Source of the DNA: Neobacillus bataviensis
GTDB taxonomy: Bacteria > Bacillota > Bacilli > Bacillales_B > DSM-18226
Reading direction: 5' to 3'
Length of the DNA: 64,000 bases
Assembly (NCBI RefSeq): GCF_019969725.1
Contig: NZ_JAHXYW010000006.1
Location: 124,001-188,000, forward strand
The notes beneath the pieces were generated by a model that was not told where the DNA came from, made no database searches, and saw only the letters and a list, made by a program, of their open reading frames with translations. Shown in pieces: positions 53,438 through 60,894 of this stretch. Positions within the stretch are counted from its first letter, which is position 1. Each line of letters opens with the position of its first letter. The position numbers and the translations under genes are program-made.

Positions 53438-53893
53438 GTGAAAAAAATCGCGTATCTGTTTGCTATATTAACAGCCATTATTGGGTTAACTGCGTGTAAC
53501 CAACATCAGGACGAAAAGACAAATCAAAATGAAAAGACAAATCAAAATGAAAAGACAAATCAAAATGATCCTAAATCACATGCACCAGAGGATAAGGTTT
53601 ATGCAAACAAAGTGTTTAAAGATGTAGCCGTAGCTGAATCAGGAGATAACATCATTGTAACAGGGAAGGCTCAAGTCTTTGAAGGCGTGTTTCAATATGC
53701 TCTTTATGACGGAGAAAAAGTGCTGCTCGAAAATAAGTACCAAACAGAGGGTGCACCTGCCTGGGGAGAATTTGAAATAACCTTTGCAAAGAAGTTAGTA
53801 ACTACGAATGATATCAAATTGGAATTATTTGTGTTTTCGGCGAAAGATGGTTCAAAAGTGGATACGTTAGAAATTCCCATTCCAAAACCTTAG
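53438..53893 (+). CDS. Lipoprotein with Gmad2-type Ig-like domain
   Basis: 151 residues. Lipoprotein signal with lipobox LTAC; then three exact EKTNQN repeats from an 18-base tandem DNA repeat (53513-53566), a flexible linker. The C-terminal domain (IIVTGKAQVFEGVFQYALYDGEKVLLENKY, then GEFEITFAKKL) matches the Gmad2 immunoglobulin-like domain of spore-germination lipoproteins. It would be anchored outside the membrane. GTG start after GGGGGGG. The repeat number is prone to slippage, so the linker length may vary among strains. Confidence 0.8.
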   Translation: MKKIAYLFAILTAIIGLTACNQHQDEKTNQNEKTNQNEKTNQNDPKSHAPEDKVYANKVFKDVAVAESGDNIIVTGKAQVFEGVFQYALYDGEKVLLENKYQTEGAPAWGEFEITFAKKLVTTNDIKLELFVFSAKDGSKVDTLEIPIPKP

Positions 53894-54301
53894 TTTTTTG
53901 CGGAATTTTATTGGGAACTATCTAAAGGGCAGAACAATTTAAGGTAACCGTATATCGGGCAGCGATACACCCTCGACAAAGAAATGTGATGGAGAAACCG
54001 ACAATCTTTTCACCGTTTTACATGGAAGAAACCCATAGGAGACAGGCTTTAAGTATTCTTTAATCAAACGTTTGTGTAGTGTAGGAAAAGAAGATAAATT
54101 GTAGAATCAAGTAGGTTGGTAAGAATCTAATCATTCCCTGGGGAATATTGTCGTTTTATCTGATATCTTGGAGGAGCCATGTGCGGGAATATTTAATAAA
54201 GAAAACTTTCCACTACTGCAGTTTGTTAAGAATATCTTAAGAATAATGAGCTATCTTTAAGACATGCTTTTTCAAGACCCCCTTATATATTATTATTGGA
54301 C

Positions 54302-54341
54302 GCCCTCAAGGATTGTTTCGAACAGTCTTGAGGGCAATTTT
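54302..54341 (+). terminator. Strong hairpin terminator
   Basis: GCCCTCAAG/CTTGAGGGC with inner TTGTT/AACAG pairs, followed by AATTTTT. No annotated + strand gene lies directly before it; it may end transcription from the lipoprotein gene or an unseen small RNA. Confidence 0.75.
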
Positions 54342-54355
54342 TCTGTGTTAGAACG

Positions 54356-54374
54356 CAAACGTATGTTCTATAAT
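54356..54374 (+). promoter_or_regulatory. LexA (SOS) box-like sequence overlapping a -10
   Basis: CAAACGTATGTTCT (54356-54369) differs from the Bacillus consensus CGAACRNRYGTTYC at two positions. It abuts TATAAT (54369-54374), 18 bases before the start of the 83-aa ORF. Confidence 0.45.
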
Positions 54375-54391
54375 AAGGGAGAGGTGATATT

Positions 54392-54643
54392 ATGGAGTTC
54401 CTAATGGATGTTAGTTTAATTATCGAAGGCTCAGGTGTTTCTACAGGTGGATATTTTTTTGCAAGAAATAAAAGCGAAATTCCAAAGGTAGCCTATCAAT
54501 TCATACAAGACAAAAAAAGGGAAAGCGGATGTCGCAAAATGGTCATTAAAAAGGTGATTGTTAACGGATCAGAAGATATCACTCAGGTAGTACAAGAAAT
54601 AGAAAACCGGCCAATTCCCCCAATGGATGATATCTATTGGTAA
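54392..54643 (+). CDS. Hypothetical 83-aa protein, possibly SOS-regulated
   Basis: Not recognised. It starts MEFLMDVSLIIEGSGVSTGGYFFARNK and has FIQDKKRESGCRKMVIKKVIVNGSEDITQVVQEI, a short alpha/beta fold without signal or membrane segment. GGGAGAGGTGA precedes the ATG. The LexA-like box at the promoter suggests induction by DNA damage, an inference from one site. Monocistronic. Confidence 0.6.
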   Translation: MEFLMDVSLIIEGSGVSTGGYFFARNKSEIPKVAYQFIQDKKRESGCRKMVIKKVIVNGSEDITQVVQEIENRPIPPMDDIYW

Positions 54644-54655
54644 AAGCCAATCAAT

Positions 54656-54686
54656 GGCAGGTTAGTCAATAAAAGGCACTGCTATT
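54656..54686. repeat. Dispersed GCAGGTTAGTCAATAAAA repeat, copy 6
   Basis: Near-identical over 31 bases to 5460-5490 (one base changed, one lost). It is 13 bases after the 83-aa ORF. Confidence 0.6.
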
Positions 54687-54871
54687 AGCAAGCTTTTTAT
54701 TGAGTGATAATAATCCCAGAAGAAAGGTCTTGGGTATTTGACCTAAATTATAATTATTGATCTGACATATGCTGATATAAATAATACTTAGAATACAAGA
54801 CAAATACCCAAGAACATTTACCCAAAAACACATAAACTCTACTGTACAATTAAATGAGGAGGATGAATGTG

Positions 54872-55087
54872 ATGATTTCAAATAATTATGCCCCAAGGAT
54901 TGGTGTAGGTGGACCAGGCTTAGGGTTTGGTTTTGCACCAGGAGTTGGATTTGGAGCTCCAGGGCTTAGTTTGGGCTATCCGCAGTACCATCACTACTAC
55001 CCGTATCACCACCACCACTATTATCCATATCACCACCATCACTACTACCCATATCACCACCATCACCACTATCAATATCCATATTAA
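54872..55087 (+). CDS. His/Tyr-repeat protein (YPYHHHHY repeats)
   Basis: 71 residues. A Gly/Pro/Phe-rich first half (PGLGFGFAPGVGFGAPG) and a second half made of imperfect YPYHHHHY repeats (five His clusters). No signal peptide. Such compositions occur in spore-coat and metal-binding proteins of Bacillus; metal chelation is plausible from the His clusters, and a coat role is a guess. ATG at 54872 was chosen (9 bases after GAGGAGG); earlier ATGs overlap the ribosome binding site. A perfect terminator follows. Confidence 0.75.
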   Translation: MISNNYAPRIGVGGPGLGFGFAPGVGFGAPGLSLGYPQYHHYYPYHHHHYYPYHHHHYYPYHHHHHYQYPY

Positions 55088-55135
55088 GGTTTGCTGATAA
55101 AACCGTCCAAAAAATAATGAAAAGAAGTTTTCGGC

Positions 55136-55177
55136 GAAACAGGCGTGTCTCTAATAGTAGACACGCCTGTTTCTTTT
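55136..55177 (+). terminator. Very strong terminator (15 perfect pairs)
   Basis: GAAACAGGCGTGTCT/AGACACGCCTGTTTC around an 8-base loop, followed by TTTT. Confidence 0.9.
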
Positions 55178-55200
55178 AGAAATGTAGAGGCGAGGGATAA

Positions 55201-55299
55201 TTCATTATTGAACCGAAATTTATACTGCCATATGGATCCAAGGCAGAAATTAATTGTGATAAGGAGACTTTCAAGAATTTAGAAAGTGGAGTGGAATAA
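55201..55299 (+). pseudogene. 3' remnant of an LD-carboxypeptidase (S66) gene
   Basis: Codons from 55207 read IEPKFILPYGSKAEINC, then DKETFKNLESGVE and stop. The intact S66 gene at 59863-60894 ends TEPKFILPYGARAEINC, then EKKTFTILESGVE and stop. The DNA match is about 85% over 93 bases, with the last 20 bases before the stop nearly the same. An in-frame stop lies just upstream, so only the C-terminal end survives. It is a decayed paralogue or a duplication scar 5 kb from the intact gene. No ribosome binding site. Confidence 0.8.
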
Positions 55300-55310
55300 T
55301 TAAAGAATAT

Positions 55311-55351
55311 GGGGACGGTTCTTAGGCTGTTATTGCCAGCAGAACCGTCCC
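55311..55351. repeat. GGGACGGTTC palindromic repeat, copy 6
   Basis: GGGGACGGTTCT (55311-55322) and AGAACCGTCCC (55341-55351), short 18-base loop, followed by TTTT. It follows directly after the LD-carboxypeptidase remnant. Confidence 0.75.
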
Positions 55352-55418
55352 TTTTGAATTTAGGGAATTGAAATGACTTAAGCGCCATATAAAATTATGA
55401 AGGGAGGAGAGTCATGGA

Positions 55419-56528
55419 ATGCATATGATGAATAACTATTTTCGTGCTAGGGCGAGTATGGTTTACATGATGACCAATAATGAAGTAATGAATCAAATCA
55501 TTGCCTTTCGTCGGGACATGAATGGAATGCTCACCTTTATGGGCTCCTACCCAACTTATGGAAGGGGCACAGGTACAAAGGAGGTCTCCACTGCAACAGC
55601 AAACGATGGTGTCGATCCCCTTGCGTCACAAGGCTCCTTAACTTTGTCCCGTGATGGACGTTTCCTGCTTGCCGTTAACGCTGGCAGCCATAGTATCAGC
55701 AGTTTCATCATACCTGAAAGCGGGGCACCTGTTCTCATTGATGTGAAGCCATCAGGAGGCGCTCAGCCCAATAGTGTAGCTGTGTTTGGTAATCTTCTCT
55801 ATGTTTCCAATGTAGGGAATCCCACTAATAATTTTGCATCCAATATCACAGGTTTTCATATAGACGCTAACGGACGCCTCACTCCTATTCCTGGATCCAC
55901 CCATTCACTAAGCACCCCTAATGCTCAGCCGGCGCAGGTTCTCTTCACTCCAGATGGCAGTAAAATCCTTGTTTCCGAGCTTACTTCCAACCGTCTCAGT
56001 ATTTTCCATGTAAATCAAAATGGTACGGTTACTAGACCAATCGTTAATAATTCTAATGGAATGGGACCACTGGGTGCTTATTTTTTATCCTCTGGAATCC
56101 TTTTAGTTACGGAAGCCGTATCAAATGCGCTGTCATCCTATTTATTGAGCCGCGATGGGACCCTTCATGTGATCAGCGGTTCGGTACCGAATGGATATGT
56201 GACGGCTTGCTGGGTCGCGACAACGAGAGATGAACGATTTGCTTACACCACCAATACCTTAAGCGGCACCATCTCTACTTATCGAATCGATCCGGGAGGA
56301 GCATTGACGGTGGTAAGGCACATTACCAGTACACCGGCTGGCACACCTGCCGGATTTCCAATGGACATTGGAGTGAGTAAAGATGGACGGCATTTTTACA
56401 CCCTTAACGGAAACCAGGGAACAGTCTCCGCATTTACGATCCAAGATGATGGCGTTCTAGTACCATTGCAGGTTGCTGCTTGGACTAATATTCTTTATTT
56501 TGGATCGCAGGGGTTAGCGGTTCTTTAA
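55419..56528 (+). CDS. Lactonase-like seven-bladed beta-propeller protein
   Basis: 369 residues, no signal peptide. Repeated blade motifs such as LTLSRDGRFLLAVNAGSHSISSF, VLFTPDGSKILVSELTSNRLSIF and IGVSKDGRHFYTLNGNQGTVSAF place it in the lactonase (YkgB/6-phosphogluconolactonase) propeller family. Many such proteins in Bacillus have no proven substrate, so lactonase activity is only possible. GGGAGGAG 9 bases before the ATG. Convergent with the GNAT gene across a palindromic repeat. Confidence 0.88.
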   Translation: MHMMNNYFRARASMVYMMTNNEVMNQIIAFRRDMNGMLTFMGSYPTYGRGTGTKEVSTATANDGVDPLASQGSLTLSRDGRFLLAVNAGSHSISSFIIPESGAPVLIDVKPSGGAQPNSVAVFGNLLYVSNVGNPTNNFASNITGFHIDANGRLTPIPGSTHSLSTPNAQPAQVLFTPDGSKILVSELTSNRLSIFHVNQNGTVTRPIVNNSNGMGPLGAYFLSSGILLVTEAVSNALSSYLLSRDGTLHVISGSVPNGYVTACWVATTRDERFAYTTNTLSGTISTYRIDPGGALTVVRHITSTPAGTPAGFPMDIGVSKDGRHFYTLNGNQGTVSAFTIQDDGVLVPLQVAAWTNILYFGSQGLAVL

Positions 56529-56536
56529 AGACTATA

Positions 56537-56580
56537 GGGACGGTTCTCATGGAGCAGACCGAGCACCGTCCCTGTGGCTT
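56537..56580. repeat. GGGACGGTTC palindromic repeat, copy 7, used as a terminator between convergent genes
   Basis: GGGACGGTTCTC (56537-56548) and GAGCACCGTCCC (56561-56572, one mismatch) followed by TGTGGCTTTTTTT. It separates the convergent propeller (+) and GNAT (-) genes, so it probably serves as their terminator. Confidence 0.8.
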
Positions 56581-56583
56581 TTT

Positions 56584-57096
56584 TTATTCTTCCGTAGGAC
56601 TTTTAGGTCCGTTAAGTTCTAATTGATAAAATGCTAGGTCAAGCCATCGATTGAATTTAAAACCTGCCTTTTTTATTGTACCTGAATGAACAAAGCCAAA
56701 GTTTTTATGCATGGCAATGCTTTTTTCATTTGCTGCATCAATTCCAGCAATTAAGGTCATATACTCTCGTTCATTGGCAATAGCGATTAATTCTTTCATT
56801 AAAGAAGTCGCGATTCCTTTTTTTCTATATTCCTTATTTACATAAATAGAATGTTCAATGGAATATTTATAAGCGGGCCATGCTCTAAAAGGACCGAATG
56901 TCGCAAATCCAACCACTTTATGATCTTGTTCGCATACTATTATTGGATAACCTTCAGCCATCTTTTGTTCATACCAAATTTGTCTGCTTTCAAGGGTTTG
57001 GGGTTTATAGGAGTATACAGCTGTAGTATTAAGAATGGCATCATTATAGATATCTAAGATGTCCACTAAATCTTTTTGCGTTGCTTCCCTTATCAT
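56584..57096 (-). CDS. GNAT acetyltransferase (phosphinothricin-acetyltransferase-like)
   Basis: 170 residues. N-terminal MIREATQKDLVDILDIYNDAILNTTAVY is typical of the PAT/YwnH group; the acetyl-CoA motif A is YRKKGIATSLMKELI, and FGFVHSGTIKKAGFKFNRWLDLAFYQ ends the fold. It acetylates a small amine substrate (phosphinothricin or methionine sulfone-type). AGAGGAAG ribosome site. Divergent from the LysR gene, with a palindrome in between. Confidence 0.9.
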   Translation of the reverse strand: MIREATQKDLVDILDIYNDAILNTTAVYSYKPQTLESRQIWYEQKMAEGYPIIVCEQDHKVVGFATFGPFRAWPAYKYSIEHSIYVNKEYRKKGIATSLMKELIAIANEREYMTLIAGIDAANEKSIAMHKNFGFVHSGTIKKAGFKFNRWLDLAFYQLELNGPKSPTEE

Positions 57097-57183
57097 GTTT
57101 TTCTTCCTCTCATAATAAATTTCCTTTTCTCAATTTATTGTAGAATGTTCCATACAAAACGTAAAATTGAACTTTTTAACCTC

Positions 57184-57208
57184 TTGCTATAGGATAAAGT
57201 TATAGCAA
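57184..57208. promoter_or_regulatory. Candidate LysR box
   Basis: TTGCTATA-N9-TATAGCAA, a perfect 8-base inverted repeat 36 bases before the LysR start, fitting the T-N11-A rule of LysR boxes. It is located between the divergent GNAT and LysR genes. Confidence 0.55.
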
Positions 57209-57244
57209 AGCATCCAGTATATTCATATAAGGGAAGGTGAGGAC

Positions 57245-58186
57245 ATGACGCCCCAACAATTTCGATACATAGTGGAGATTGCCAAGCATAATTCAATTAG
57301 TAAAGCTGCTTCTGCACTTTACGTAACGCAGCCGAGTATCAGCAAAGCGGTCCGTGAACTCGAAACAGAGTTAGGGATTACTATTCTCGATCGAACGAAT
57401 AAAGGCGTCGTCTTCACAAAAGAAGGCACTGAGTTATTATTTTACGCAAAAAAGCTATTAGAACAGATGGAGTCTGTGGTCCATCATTTTAACAAAGAGA
57501 AAACAATAAACGTAACAAAGTTTTCTATTTCGTCTCAACATTATGGTTTCGCTATAGAGGCTGTAGCAAATTTAATGGATTATTTTGCTGAGCGGAAATA
57601 TGAGCTGGCGATTCGAGAGGGTAAGACAACCGATGTGATTGATGACGTCTATGCAAGCAGAAGTATTCTTGGAATCTTATCTCTGAGCGATTTAAACAAG
57701 CATTTTTTTGAGCGTTATTTCACCTCAAAATTACTAACCTTTACTCCCCTTGCTACATTGAAACAGCACGTCTTTCTACGAAAAGAGCACCCCCTGGCAT
57801 ATCTCGAATGCATTACCCTGGAGCAGTTAAGGGACTATCCTTATCTGACCTATCAGCAGGACGACATGCTGCTGCACTTTGCCGAAGAAGCCCTGAATGT
57901 AGACAATATCGGGAAACTAGTCTATCTCAAGGATCGAGGGGCCATGAATAATCTCCTGTCAAATACAGATAGCTACAATCTGGGAACAGGCTGTATCGTG
58001 AATAATTATATGAACCCCAATATTAACTCGATTCCCTTGGAAGGGGGCAATCTAATTCAAGTGGGCTTGGTGAAACGAAACGATGTGTTTTTGCCAGAAG
58101 AGGTTCTCGTATATATTGATTTTTTAAAATTAGCTTTGGAAAAATCTATACCAAAAGAGACTTTAATGAATAGAGGTGCAAACTAG
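57245..58186 (+). CDS. LysR-family transcriptional regulator
   Basis: 313 residues. N-terminal winged HTH: TPQQFRYIVEIAKHNSISKAASALYVTQPSISKAVRELE with the wing LDRTNKGVVFTKEG. The C-terminal effector-binding domain is complete. The stop at 58186 is directly followed by the ATG of the serine hydrolase gene, so the two are translationally linked and the regulator may act on its own operon or on the divergent GNAT gene. Palindrome upstream. Confidence 0.92.
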   Translation: MTPQQFRYIVEIAKHNSISKAASALYVTQPSISKAVRELETELGITILDRTNKGVVFTKEGTELLFYAKKLLEQMESVVHHFNKEKTINVTKFSISSQHYGFAIEAVANLMDYFAERKYELAIREGKTTDVIDDVYASRSILGILSLSDLNKHFFERYFTSKLLTFTPLATLKQHVFLRKEHPLAYLECITLEQLRDYPYLTYQQDDMLLHFAEEALNVDNIGKLVYLKDRGAMNNLLSNTDSYNLGTGCIVNNYMNPNINSIPLEGGNLIQVGLVKRNDVFLPEEVLVYIDFLKLALEKSIPKETLMNRGAN

Positions 58187-59494
58187 ATGGATTGGACATT
58201 TTTTGAAGAAAAACTCCACGAACGAATGGAAAAAGAACATATTTTAGGAGCTGCCGTTGCTGTAAGCCAAAATGGAAAAGTCATTTATCAAAAAGGCTTT
58301 GGTATGAAAGATCTGGGGACAAATGAGCGTGTTACCCCGAATACGATTTTTGGAACAGCCTCTGTAACGAAATCTTTTACTGCCTTAGGGATTATGAAGC
58401 TAGAGGAAGAAGGAAAACTATCGGTTGATGACCCAGTCATTGCATACTTGCCTGAATTCTCTATCCCTTCCGTAGACTCGATGGAATCAATTAAAATTCA
58501 TCATTTATTGACCCATACGACTGGACTAGCGCCGATAAGAAGAAGGGAAGAACTGAATCGGTTCCAAGAACACCTGGCCTATTTAGCTGAGTACCCTCAC
58601 CCTATTTTGGGCAAGCCGGGTGAATACCTTAGTTATTGTAATGATAGTTTTTTGCTGCTAGGTGCCATAATAGAGCGGGTAACCGGGCGGTTATTTAGGA
58701 GATTTATAACGGAAGAGCTGCTGTACCCATTACGGATGAATCGCACGACCTTCAGTCTTGAAGAACTACATAAATTCGAGGATGTATCTACTCCATTTGT
58801 CTATTATTCACAGGATGGTAGGTTTGAAAAGCAATCCTGGCCTATTCTAGGAAACTATGAAGCAGGTGGGGGGATTCGTTCTAATGTCCTTGATTTAGTG
58901 AAATATGGCGAACTTTATATTCAGCAAGGAGTACTAGATCATAAAATCTTTATTTCTAAGAAACAATTGGAGAAAATGTGGCAGCCAATCTATCCAATTA
59001 ATCGAAGTTCTTATTATGGGTATGCCTTCGAAGTGACACCTAATTACCACGGATTCACATTGGTAGAGCATAGCGGAGGACAGCCAGGCGTTTCCTCTAA
59101 TTTTGGTTTTATTCCAGAGCATAACCTTATCGCAGCTGTGTTAACCAATGTATCGGATGTTTCTGCAAAAGACATCTGGCTGGAGGCTGTAAATTATGCT
59201 CTAGGAATACCTTTGGAGGAGAAGCGTAATACGGAATTGTCCGTTGACCTTTCAGAAGAACAACTGAAGAAATTTGTTGGAAAGTACCAAAGTGAAGAAG
59301 GGGATTGTCTCCGGATTATTATCGAGGATAATACTGTAAAAGCCAAGATTAATGATAAGGAATTTTCGCTGAGGGCAAGTGGGGAAGCAACCCTTGTCAT
59401 CACTGAAAAAGAAAAGCCGATTCAATTTTATTTTGATTCCAACGGGGAGACTTGGGCAGCTTTTATGGGGTTAAGGATGCTTTTAAAGAAATAA
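58187..59494 (+). CDS. Serine hydrolase, beta-lactamase/S12 family (no signal peptide)
   Basis: 435 residues. Ser59-x-x-Lys62 in FGTASVTKSFTALG is the nucleophile motif; Tyr150-Cys-Asn152 (SYCND) is the YxN motif; VEHSGGQPG is the HxG-like third motif. The last 100 residues resemble the C-terminal lipocalin-like domain (ELSVDLSEEQLKKFVGKYQSEEGD). No signal peptide, so it is cytoplasmic and unlikely to be a resistance beta-lactamase; it probably hydrolyses a D-amino-acid amide or ester. Linked to LysR and near an S66 carboxypeptidase. Confidence 0.9.
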   Translation: MDWTFFEEKLHERMEKEHILGAAVAVSQNGKVIYQKGFGMKDLGTNERVTPNTIFGTASVTKSFTALGIMKLEEEGKLSVDDPVIAYLPEFSIPSVDSMESIKIHHLLTHTTGLAPIRRREELNRFQEHLAYLAEYPHPILGKPGEYLSYCNDSFLLLGAIIERVTGRLFRRFITEELLYPLRMNRTTFSLEELHKFEDVSTPFVYYSQDGRFEKQSWPILGNYEAGGGIRSNVLDLVKYGELYIQQGVLDHKIFISKKQLEKMWQPIYPINRSSYYGYAFEVTPNYHGFTLVEHSGGQPGVSSNFGFIPEHNLIAAVLTNVSDVSAKDIWLEAVNYALGIPLEEKRNTELSVDLSEEQLKKFVGKYQSEEGDCLRIIIEDNTVKAKINDKEFSLRASGEATLVITEKEKPIQFYFDSNGETWAAFMGLRMLLKK

Positions 59495-59514
59495 GAGACC
59501 AGAGATGCTGACCA

Positions 59515-59818
59515 GGGAGACGGTTCCCATAGAGCGTTCATGAGGACAATTCCTAGGTAGGAGCGCTGAAAACTGTCTTCATAGAGTGTTCATGAGGACA
59601 AAATCAAGACTAGCAAACTGAAACCTGTCTTCATAGAGCGTTCATGAGGACAAAATCAAGACTGGCAAACTGAAACCTGTCTTCATAGAGCATTCATGAG
59701 GACAAAACCCAGACTGGCAAACTGAAACCTGTCTTCATAGAGCGTTCATGAGGACAAAACCCAGACTGGCAAACTGAAACCTGTCTTCATGGATTTAGGA
59801 ACCATGAGAACCGTTCCC
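59515..59818. repeat. GGGACGGTTC palindrome (copy 8) holding a 5 x 52-bp tandem array
   Basis: Outer arms GGGAGACGGTTCCC (59515-59528) and GAGAACCGTTCCC (59806-59818). Between them the motif CATAGAGNGTTCATGAGGAC recurs at 59528, 59580, 59632, 59684 and 59736, with a partial copy at 59788, giving an exact period of 52 bases. Units 2-5 are almost identical; the first is diverged (GAGGACAATTCCTAGG). TGAGGACA and TGTCTTCA can pair within a unit. No ORF. It fills the gap between serine hydrolase and LD-carboxypeptidase. Confidence 0.9.
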
Positions 59819-59862
59819 GCGGAACTGTGGGGATATCGAATCATACAAGGGTGGGAGTAAAA

Positions 59863-60894
59863 ATGTTAATAAAGCCAAAGAAATTGCAGCCGGGGGATTG
59901 TGTTGCAACCGTAAGTCTGTCCTGGGGAGGGGCCGGTGATCCATTACTCAGATGGCGATATGAACAAGGTGTAAAGAGATTAGAAGAAGTATTTGGATTG
60001 AAAGTTATCCCAATGCCGAATAGTTTAAAAGGGAGTGACTATCTCTATAAAAATCCACAAGCTCGTGCGGAAGACTTGATGACAGCGTTTAAGGATGAAA
60101 ATATTAAAGGAATCATTGCCAATATTGGCGGAGAAGATAGTATTCGCCTACTTCCATATATTGATTTTGAAGTTCTGCGTAAAAACCCGAAAATTTTTAT
60201 GGGTTACTCTGATGTGACCATTTCCCATTTATTTTGCCTTAAAGCAGGAATTTCTTCTTTTTACGGTCCAGCCATTTTAACCGATTTTGCGGAAAATGTT
60301 GAGATGGATCCATATACGATTGAAATGGTAAATCGAACGCTTTTTTCAAATGAGATCATTGGCGAAATTCAACTGGCCAATGAATGGACGAGTGAGCGGT
60401 TAGAATGGATAGAAGAGAATAAGAACCGCCGCCGGACAATGCGGCAAAATACCGGATACGAGGTACTTCAAGGCTCAGGTGTCGTACAAGGACGTTTGAT
60501 TGGCGGATGTATGGAAGTGCTGGAGTTTGCGAAAGGAACAGAACTTTGGCCTGATCAGGAATATTGGAACGATAGTATTCTTTTCTTTGAAACATCTGAA
60601 GAAAAGCCGGAGCCACATTTAATTAAGTATTGGCTGCGAAATTATGCGGTACAAGGAATTCTACATAAAGCAAATGGCATCATTTTTGGCAAACCGCAAG
60701 ATGAGAAGTATTACGATGAATATAAAGAAGTCATTCAAAACGTCATGAAGGAATTTCATTTGGAGGATTTGCCGATTCTTTATAACCTGAACTATGGCCA
60801 TACCGAACCGAAATTTATTTTGCCATATGGGGCAAGGGCAGAAATTAATTGTGAGAAGAAGACCTTCACGATTTTAGAAAGTGGAGTGGAATAG
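59863..60894 (+). CDS. LD-carboxypeptidase / MccF-like peptidase (S66)
   Basis: 343 residues, cytoplasmic. Nucleophile Ser116 in FMGYSDVTISHLF; the catalytic Glu lies in ILFFETSEE and His in NLNYGHTEPKF, the Ser-Glu-His triad of S66. N-terminal PGDCVATVSLSWGG is typical. Family members cleave the L,D bond of muropeptides during cell-wall recycling (LdcA) or inactivate microcin C-type adenylates (MccF). ATG at 59863 was chosen with GGGTGGGAG upstream. Possibly co-regulated with the serine hydrolase across the tandem array. Confidence 0.92.
   Translation: MLIKPKKLQPGDCVATVSLSWGGAGDPLLRWRYEQGVKRLEEVFGLKVIPMPNSLKGSDYLYKNPQARAEDLMTAFKDENIKGIIANIGGEDSIRLLPYIDFEVLRKNPKIFMGYSDVTISHLFCLKAGISSFYGPAILTDFAENVEMDPYTIEMVNRTLFSNEIIGEIQLANEWTSERLEWIEENKNRRRTMRQNTGYEVLQGSGVVQGRLIGGCMEVLEFAKGTELWPDQEYWNDSILFFETSEEKPEPHLIKYWLRNYAVQGILHKANGIIFGKPQDEKYYDEYKEVIQNVMKEFHLEDLPILYNLNYGHTEPKFILPYGARAEINCEKKTFTILESGVE

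Larger units (their letters stand above)
53894..54391. other. 498-base gap: hairpins and a LexA-like promoter
   Basis: No supported ORF. Contains TTAATCAAACGTTTG (54060-54074), related to operator-like motifs at 60973 and 61051; a small palindrome ATTCCC/GGGAAT near 54135; a good terminator hairpin at 54302-54341; and a LexA-like box plus -10 at 54356-54374. Confidence 0.45.

Noticed and set aside
54666..54938. Minus-strand ORF of 90 aa
   Set aside because: Overlaps the dispersed repeat and the start of the His/Tyr-repeat gene, with low-complexity Ser/Leu composition and no ribosome binding site.
55419..56528. 6-phosphogluconolactonase of the pentose phosphate pathway
   Set aside because: Only the propeller fold can be supported; there is no pathway neighbour and many relatives have no proven lactonase activity.
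58187..59494. Beta-lactamase resistance gene
   Set aside because: SxxK and YxN motifs are present, but there is no signal peptide and the domain layout with a C-terminal lipocalin-like part fits general S12 serine hydrolases.
59528..59790. CRISPR-like array (regular repeats with constant period)
   Set aside because: Period is exactly 52 and the whole unit is repeated, with no unique spacers and no cas genes nearby; it is a tandem repeat.
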